Assembly (NCBI RefSeq): GCF_030272615.1
Contig: NC_081406.1
Span: forward strand, 484,873,900 to 484,937,899
Length of the DNA stretch: 64,000 nucleotides
DNA from: Cryptomeria japonica
Lineage: Eukaryota; Streptophyta; Pinopsida; Cupressales; Cupressaceae
Reading direction: 5' to 3'
Shown one piece after another: positions 57,329 to 64,000 of this stretch (its first letter is position 1; each line of letters opens with the position of its first letter). Made by a program: the position numbers and the translations under genes. The notes beneath the pieces were generated by a model that made no database searches, was not told the origin of the DNA, and worked only from the letters and a program-made list of their open reading frames with translations.

Positions 57329-58755
57329 CTAAAGCCATCTATCATCTATTTTTGAAATCAAACAGTTGCTAACTTTAGGATTGAGATGAAATAGATTACC
57401 TCTAGTTTGTTTCCCGGTTGCAATCAATTCACCTTTGTTGTCAAAGATTTTGCACATTCCATTTCTAAACTCCAGTGGGTACCCTTTGTCATTAAGTTGT
57501 GCCACACTTAAAATATTGTGCTTTAGGCCTTCAACCCAATAGACATTGTCAGCAATGTTCTTCCAATTAAGAGAAATAATTCCCTTACCTTTAACCATAC
57601 AGGGTGAGTCATTGAAAAATATGACAACATTGCCATAAAATTCCTTCAAGGAAATAAATTTGCTCAGATCACCGATCATGTGATGTGAAAAACCACTATC
57701 AATGATCCAATCATCAGAGTTATCCCTTCTAGATACTAGTGCCTTCTGATCTGATATTTCTTTCTTAATAGCTACAAACACAATCTCTTCACTAGCATCA
57801 TCATCAGATTCTTCATTAGTAATACCACTATCAATAGCTACAAGACAATATCTCTTGCCTTTACCCTTATACTTCTTAAATTTGTCTCTCTTGTATTCAT
57901 TTTCACCATTAGGGCAATTTGCTGCTATATGACCAATCTTGTTGCATGCAAAACATTTTAAAGGCAGCTTACCTCTATATTTACTAGTGCCTCTAGGGAG
58001 TTGTTTCGCCAGCAGTGCTTCAAGTTCCACTAAGATGTCTTCATCATCAACATCTTTGCTGGGTCTAGATTCATAGCTATGGCCGATATCCCTACTTCTT
58101 CTCACAGATGAGTTAGAGACAAAATCTCTAAATGCAAATTCTGATTTCTGTATACTACCATCATAGCCATTTAGTTCAAAAGAAGTAAGTTTGCCAATAA
58201 TAGAGTCAAGAGTTACCTTTGTCTTGTCAATGGATTTCAGCTCTTGAATAGCTACAACTCGGATAGCATAGACCAATAGTAGGGTTCTCAGTACCTTACT
58301 GATTACTGTGGCATCTTCCACTTTCCCTCCTACACTATTTATCTCTCCAACTATCTCTTTAATCCTTTGACCATACTGTTGGATATTCTCACCTTCAGAC
58401 ATTCTCATATCATCAAACTTTCCTCTTAAACTCTCCTCTTTGGCAATCTTAACATGTTCATCACCGCTATAAATCTCTTCAAGTTTTTTCCATACTTTAT
58501 ATTCAGTTTCAAGACCATGAACATCTGCATATTCAGCATCAGACAGTGAACCGCTAATAGCCTCTAATGCCTGGTGATTTTCTTGTTGTTCTTTCTTCTG
58601 ATCATCAATCAGAGGTCTAGTAGGTGTAATATACCTATTTTCTATATGATCCCAATACTGACTACCAAGACTCTTAATGTAAATCATCATCCTGTCACTC
58701 CAAATTCTATAGTTATCTTTTTAAACTTCAGACCTTCTTTCTTCATCATGATCTA
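57329..58755 (-). pseudogene. Copia-3 gag and protease (453-codon open frame)
   Basis: The frame 58690-57329 starts at an internal Met; the true start is probably near 58755 (MMKKEGLKFK), separated by a frame shift. Gag has SLGSQYWDHIENRY, ALEAISGSLSDAEYADVHGL and AKEESLRGKFDDMRMSEGE of the UBN2 type. One knuckle is complete: CFACNKIGHIAANC. The protease motif DDWIIDSGFSHHMIGD keeps its DSG. The C-terminal part, WVEGLKHNILSVAQLNDKGY, is the copia pre-integrase approach. Confidence 0.93.
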
Positions 58756-58806
58756 AAAGATCTTTTCCTCAAGTTGTTAGGCTTTTATATTAGGAGGACT
58801 TGAGAT

Positions 58807-58818
58807 GCTTTGATACCG
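58807..58818 (-). other. Copia-3 primer binding site, tRNA-iMet type, near match
   Basis: On the minus strand CGGTATCAAAGC, two bases from the LTR; it matches TGGTATCAGAGC at 10 of 12 positions. Confidence 0.82.
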
Positions 58819-58820
58819 AT

Positions 58821-60230
58821 TGATGGTATGATGAAAGAATAAGTATCCGATATAATACTGAGAGGGGGGGTGAATCAATATGAAAAACTGATACAAAGTT
58901 CCCAAACTCAAATTCAGTCACACAAAGTAAAATTATCTCAGTCAAGATCAATATTCATAAGAATACTTGACATCAACCGGTTTAATTGTTATGACAAATT
59001 AACAGTAAACAACTTCAATATTGTAAACATCAACAACACTTAATCATAACTCAACATATTCATCTCTCAATGCTTCTACTTATCATGCCTTATCAGAAGT
59101 TAACCAAATCAACAAATAAGATCATAACCACAAAAGCATTCATCACTTGACACAAATGTTTATACATGGAAAACCCAAATAGGTAAAAACCACAGTGAGA
59201 TGAGACTCACAAGGATAGCTATCTGAACTCTTCTAAATTTTGCCCTATTAGGAGCCAAGCCTGTTAAATCTTTACAATAAGTCCTTTTAAGAACTAATTC
59301 CGATTAGGAATCACCCGGTTAAGGGATTTACAAATATGCCTTGATGAAAGGCACAATACCCTATTAGGAGTAACCTCGTTGGAGGATTTAAGAATCCAAG
59401 CTAATGGACCACCTTGTTAGAGGATTTAATTAGTAACCAAGCTTGTTAGAGCTTACCCAGTTAAAGGATTTCACTACTGCTGTAATTGTTAGAAAACAAC
59501 AGGTTTTCTCAATCTGTCTAAGTAGCACTACATTTTCTTGATCAGATCCTTCTAAGCTTCAATTTGCCTTCACTCAAAGTGTAGATCCATTCACTGGTTA
59601 TGCAACTACACACTCAACAGGTTTCAATCAATCTTGCCAACAACCTTTACAAACAACTACATCAACCTTAAATACAAATTAGTTAGGTCGGTAACACAAA
59701 AAAACCTAATTCTCATCACCGAGATTAGAAACAAGTCGGTACAATCTTGACCATTAGAAATCATGAGAATCTCTTCACATTCTTCAAGAAAATTCCAACC
59801 GCTCCATGATCACCACTTCATCGAACTTTGTAACTCATCACGTGTTGCACATTAGATGCAATCCACTTTTCTCCTTCCCTAGACAAAAAACAAACTCGCC
59901 AAAACAATTTGAACTTATCCTTATACAATGATCACATGTGTCTCCATCATTACTGCTTATTAGATAATAAACCATCAAACTTGATCGGTTAGGGTTTAAC
60001 AGTTGATAGGGTTTACCAGTTACATTGCATAGAAAGGTTTAACCCTTTACACTGGTTCAACTCACAAACGTTTACATACCGGTTTACAACATCTTCCACA
60101 AAGCTCTCCTTACCGGTTACTAGCCAATATCAAAAACAACAATATCAGCAATAACATGAATACCATTACCCGTTCAATTGACATCAATGACAACATATCA
60201 TTAATGCAATCTCTAAGCAAAATGCCAACA
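58821..60230 (-). repeat. Copia-3 5' LTR (1,410 bp)
   Basis: Same termini as 52891-54286, with few substitutions and a short extra segment near 59425-59450. Confidence 0.93.
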
Positions 60231-60235
60231 ATCCT
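60231..60235. repeat. Target-site duplication of Copia-3, right copy (ATCCT)
   Basis: One base differs from GTCCT at 52886-52890. Confidence 0.8.
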
Positions 60236-61995
60236 CACCAAAATTGTCAAAGAATGAAGAAATGTTATCTAAATTACCATCATTTATAATTTGTTCAATC
60301 AAATCTTGTGCAATAATCTTTTTCTTGCCGGTTCTCCATTTAGATTATGGTTTACCTTTCTCATCTGATTTGGATTTTCTCTTATGTACAATGGTAATCT
60401 TTGGCCTCTGAGGACTCTCCTTGACAGTTTTAGCCTTTGGTTCTTCTTTCTTTTTCCTTACCACTCTAGAAAAATGCCTTTCCCCTTGGGAACCTCCTTG
60501 ATCGTAGTATGTGATTCTATTTGAGAAGAAACAATCATATATTGCCAGGTCACCTTAGGTTTCTTCTTGGGTGGCTCTACTGGTGTCTGACTGGCAGGTG
60601 CAACTTCCAATTGTTTGGATGTTTCTAATGTAACCGGGACCACATTGGGTGTGGCCTGAGCTTCTTTCCGAGCTTCCCTTTCCTCTTTCCTCTTCTATTT
60701 TAACTATTTCTTCCTCTTCTCTTCTACAATTTTAGCATGATGTTCAGCCTTTAGATTTGTCAGCACCTTCACTTATCAATGATTTTGCTACTAGCTGGGT
60801 CATCTTCTTTTGTGATGTCTGAACTACCTGTTCTTGATGAACTTCAAGTCCTTTCTCCTTAGTAGTTACAAATTTATATTCCTTATCATCTATCGGTGCC
60901 TGTAAAAGATGTTGTGCATAAACAACCATAGTAGCTTCCTCAACCTCATAACCCATAGGCATTATCCATATAGTCCTGGGTTATATAGCTTCCATCATAC
61001 ATTCATCTTTATCTACCATAAAGGAAATTGTTTCCTTATATCTCTCAACTATAGATTTAGGAATCCGAGACCTATTCTTCATTTCCTCCTGAAATGTTTT
61101 AAAAAATGCCCACAGATTGACTTTCTTATCCTTATCACCTTGTCTATCCAAAATTTGAGCAATCTGGGTTGCTACCGGGTGGTCAAAAGCCCACTGAGTC
61201 TTTCCAAAACCAGGAATAGTGCCCAAAAAGTAAAATACTAGACAAATGATGAAGGAGCCATACCAGAAAGTATTCTTTTTGTCTTGCTTGATCTTCTATA
61301 GGTTATTCATGAGTTCTTTTAGCTTTACACTGCAAAGATCATAATGGACATCCTCCTTTACCATCTAATAAGGAACCAAAATGTTGTTGTCGGCTATAGA
61401 GTTTAACCAGTTTGACTAATAAACCTTATAACCAATAACCATTGTTGCAAATTTAACATCTATGTCCCTGACATCATCTACCCTCATAGACCTTCCATCA
61501 AAAGTTGCGCTAGTAAGTTTATTCCTTTTAGTGTGATATAACTTACATCTAGTACTAGGAATGCCTCCGATTTTGTGAAGAAATGTGACATTCTTGATAA
61601 CCTCCTTAGTAATATTGTATGGCCGCTCCAACTAGATGAATTTTCCATAAATGTGGCTCAAAACATAGCATACCCATTCCGCCTCATCAAAATTTGGGAA
61701 ATCCATAAACTGTGTGAAACCCTTCCTCTACAAATGTGCAAATTCCAGTTTCAAATGGTTGTTAGAAATTAGGTTTTCAGTGAAAACATAGGACAACTCA
61801 TAATCTCTAAGTTTTTCAAATAGTGGATGTATGCCCTAATATCCTTCGTATGAAGAAATCCATGATAAACTTGCAAAAATGCACCTAATGGATCGTCCAG
61901 AAGGGATTTGTATGGATGCTCTTGAAAATGGGATGAGGGTGGTTCTTAATCTCAACCACCAAGGGAGTATCAATTATGGATGAAGATGAAGCCAT
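60236..61995 (-). pseudogene. NA-3 aORF, N-terminal part (broken)
   Basis: The start is ATG 61995 (MASSSSIIDTPLVVEIKNH), then a frame shift. Recognisable blocks are RPYNITKEVIKNVTFLHKIG, SATFDGRSMRVDDVRDID, KFATMVIGYKVY, RIPKSIVERYKETISFMVD and MPMGYEVEEA, in the same order as NA-1 and NA-2. A basic tract (EPPKKKPKVTW) precedes the Copia-3 junction. Stops are frequent. The two NA-3 parts total about 3.3 kb, equal to the other aORFs. Confidence 0.82.
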
Positions 61996-62368
61996 TGCAA
62001 CCAAACATGAAAGCTAGGGTTTCTGAAAACATTAAAATACCTCGAAAAGTTGTCGAGAGATCAAATTTCTTGAAAGAAAGTGCTCGCTCAATTCACTCTA
62101 GAACTCTAGAAATTTGCTCGCTTGCATACTCGATCACTGTGTGAAGAAAATAACTTAACTTCCCTTTTTATCATCGTTAACCCTAATTTTCCATTGTAAT
62201 AAATGTTGTCAGTTATACTTGACTGATTCACATGATCTGCAAGTGGATTCTGATAAACTACTGAAATCTCCTTAATATCCACCTGCAATCAGAATCTTCT
62301 AACTACAAACCTAATCCAGGGTATCTGCATGATCTCCAATGATTTGCCTACCCCTAAGGCCAAGTTCC
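61996..62368 (-). other. NA-3 spacer between ORF1 and aORF
   Basis: About 370 bases, no supported frame; shorter than the equivalent spacers of NA-1 and NA-2. Confidence 0.55.
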
Positions 62369-63475
62369 TTAGTTACCGGTTGAATCTGTTGTCGATGTAG
62401 GACCTGGTGACTCTATTGGTTGTTCTTTCATTGGTGTATCAGATCTTCTCACCCATCTCATCTTATATTGTTTCTTGATGTCTTCCACATTTGGTTTTTC
62501 CTTTTCATCTACATTTCCATTAGTTGTCGGTGGATTCTTACTTCTACAATATTTAGCAATGTGCCCAATCTTATTGCATGCATAACAAACAATATTGTTT
62601 TTCTATACTACCTTGTTAACTCCTTGATTTACTTGATTTCCTTTTGATCTGCATTGGTTAGCCATATGTCCAAATCTACTACATGCATGACATCTTACAT
62701 TTCCAAGACCGATGAATGATGCATTGTTTTGATTATTCCTATTTCTGCACTAACTAGCCATATGACCATACTTATTGCAAATAAAGCATGTACCATTGAA
62801 TTTGTGAGCATTAGGTTATCTTACCGATGATTTATGGTTCTGGTGGACATGATTCTACTTCTATCTAGTTGATGTGTCTTGTTGTGCAGTACTAGAGCTT
62901 TCTCCTTCATAACCAAGACCTCTTTTATCATTAGCATCTCTTTGATTCTTCAACAGCTCATCAAGTTTAGCAGAGCTATCCTTGAAATTTTCCTTGTACT
63001 CATTTTCTATAACAAAATCATCTCTCATGATAATAATTTGTCTTTCAAGTTCTTGTTCATTGTTTCGAGACTGGGTCAACTCAAGTTGCAACATATCATT
63101 CTCACGAGTCGATCTGTTGCATTCCTCATATCTATCCTTCAATGCTTGAGCTAGGTTTACTTCATTTTTCTTTCTATCCTCAATCTCCTTGCACATCCTC
63201 ATCGTTATGGATTGCATCTCATTCTTCAAAACAATGTTCTTCTAAGTAAGTTTCTGATAATGATCCTTCATAGTATCTTCCTCATCATTGCTCTAATTTT
63301 GCAATTGATCACAAAGTTCTATTCTCTTAGCCTTGACAACTGCAAGCTTTCCTTGCAATGAAATGATGTGTTCATGGGCTTGCTTAAATTCATTTTTCAT
63401 TTCACTGTTCTCCATCTACTCATTATCAAGATCCTCAAGAGCAAGTCTAAGTTGTTGCTATAGACCAGTTTCCAT
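62369..63475 (-). pseudogene. NA-3 ORF1: coiled-coil protein with CCHC knuckles (broken)
   Basis: From an ATG near 63475 the minus strand encodes coiled coil (NEFKQAHEHIISLQGKL, KNEMQSITMRMCKEIEDRKK, QSRNNEQELERQIIIMRDDF). Knuckles follow at about 62800-62530: CFICNKYGHMAS-stop-C, CHACSRFGHMANQC and CYACNKIGHIAKYC. The tail VEDIKKQYKMRWVRRS recalls NA-1 TEEIKDKLKMIWEKKE. It ends at TAA 62371-62369. The frame is shifted in places. Confidence 0.82.
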
Positions 63476-63512
63476 TGATTCCAAATTATAGATCTTCCTC
63501 AAGTGGTTACAC

Positions 63513-64000
63513 TTCTTCCGAGGAACCTATTAGACACAATGTGCCACTGAGAGGAGGGTGAAAAGGTTTCTCAAATTCTTTACCTTTAAAATCTTAAGTA
63601 TGTGTACCAGTTAACATCCTAATACTTAGTAGGACTGCTAATAAGATAAACCAAGACAATACAATGCACACACACACAAGGGCATCACATAACACTAGAA
63701 TATATGAGGAAAACCCAAGATGGGAAAAACCTCGGTGAGAAATGTTATTGGAGTCTACTAATCCAATCCAGCCTCACAATGAAATTTTGATTACAATGTT
63801 TAGGGCACCAACCCAAGGAGCACCAACCCATAATTTAGGGCACCAACCCAAGGAAAAACAACCCCTGCACCGAGCTCCAACTCAGTGGTCTACTATGAGT
63901 ATATTCAATTACAAAAGTAATAGTCTTGTTAAAAATGTATTTTGCAACTCTTTTGCAAATCTCTCTACTGGTTCTCTTCTCTCCAATTCTCTGTCGCTTC
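63513..64000 (-). repeat. LTR-like sequence at the right edge, not matching the NA-3 3' LTR
   Basis: On the minus strand it has CACCGAGGTTTTTCCC, GGGTTTTCCTCATATA and TTCACCCTCCTCTCAGTGG, the same two blocks as the other LTRs. Outside those blocks it does not resemble 50129-51118. A near-tandem phrase GGGCACCAACCCAAGG recurs at 63800-63860. No TGGTATCAGAGC primer site lies next to it. It could be the LTR of another insertion or a recombined 5' LTR of NA-3. Confidence 0.55.

Larger units (their letters stand above)
52891..60230 (-). mobile_element. Copia-3: Ty1/copia element, full length, sister of Copia-1
   Basis: Minus-strand order is 5' LTR 58821-60230, primer site, gag-protease, integrase, RT, RNase H, polypurine tract and 3' LTR 52891-54286. 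The flanking 5-mers GTCCT and ATCCT are a near-perfect duplication. It is the best preserved pol in the window, with ORFs of 453, 226 and 242 codons, but still has stops and frame shifts. It lies inside the NA-3 aORF. Confidence 0.93.
50129..63512 (-). mobile_element. NA-3: non-autonomous LTR element, third NA copy, split by Copia-3
   Basis: Minus-strand order is ORF1 (63475-62369), aORF (61995-60231, then 52890-51343), polypurine tract (51119-51130) and 3' LTR (50129-51118). Copia-3 (52891-60230) sits in the aORF, and joining across it gives continuous homology to NA-1. The expected matching 5' LTR is not found at 63513 onward; a different LTR-like sequence is there. There is no pol. Confidence 0.82.

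Noticed and set aside
52891-60230. Copia-3 as a recently active element
   Set aside because: It is the best preserved, but gag start, RT entry and integrase zinc region are broken by stops and frame shifts, and the LTRs already differ.

Overview
The window is a plant-type intergenic region made almost wholly of decayed, nested retrotransposons. I found no host gene, no tRNA or rRNA gene and nothing bacterial. The evidence is Ty1/copia and Ty3/gypsy pol domains, a plant LINE with a CCHC-4-like ORF1 and a C-terminal RNase H, primer sites matching initiator-tRNA-Met (TGGTATCAGAGC), AT-rich composition and many stop codons. Deep nesting of old elements suits a large plant genome. A gymnosperm such as a conifer is my guess, but the sequence does not prove it.

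Layout, left to right. Gypsy-2, a Tat-like Ty3 element on the + strand, appears to be the oldest host sequence from about 18725 to 50128. Its 5' part lies beyond the left edge, because Copia-1 (1-18724, +) sits in it. Copia-1 is itself broken by Gypsy-1, a chromodomain Ty3 element (1798-7948), and by NA-1 (8321-16301). Further right, Gypsy-2 is broken by a LINE (20207-28195), by the Tork-like Copia-2 (28266-35203) and by NA-2 (38992-46615, - strand). It ends in a long 3' LTR from 47113 that carries an array of inverted GGGATAAG motifs. The right end is NA-3 (50129 to about 63512, - strand), split by Copia-3 (52891-60230, - strand). An LTR-like sequence that does not match NA-3's other LTR closes the window. 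Target-site duplications (CAAGA, TTTAG, TGTAC, a 13-bp LINE duplication and RTCCT) fix most junctions to the base.

The most interesting content is the NA family. These are three LTR elements without protease, reverse transcriptase, RNase H or integrase. Each has the same two-gene plan: a coiled-coil protein with 3-5 CCHC zinc knuckles, then an accessory ORF (aORF) of about 1,100 codons conserved among the three copies. Their LTRs share two sequence blocks with Copia-1 and Copia-3, so those elements are the likely source of the enzymes that move them. The LINE carries an extra ORF3 after its RNase H. In layout, and weakly in sequence, ORF3 resembles the aORF.

Most premature stops are TAG where related copies or the family pattern have CAG (Gln), as expected from deamination of methylated CHG sites in long-silenced copies. 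Every element here looks inactive.
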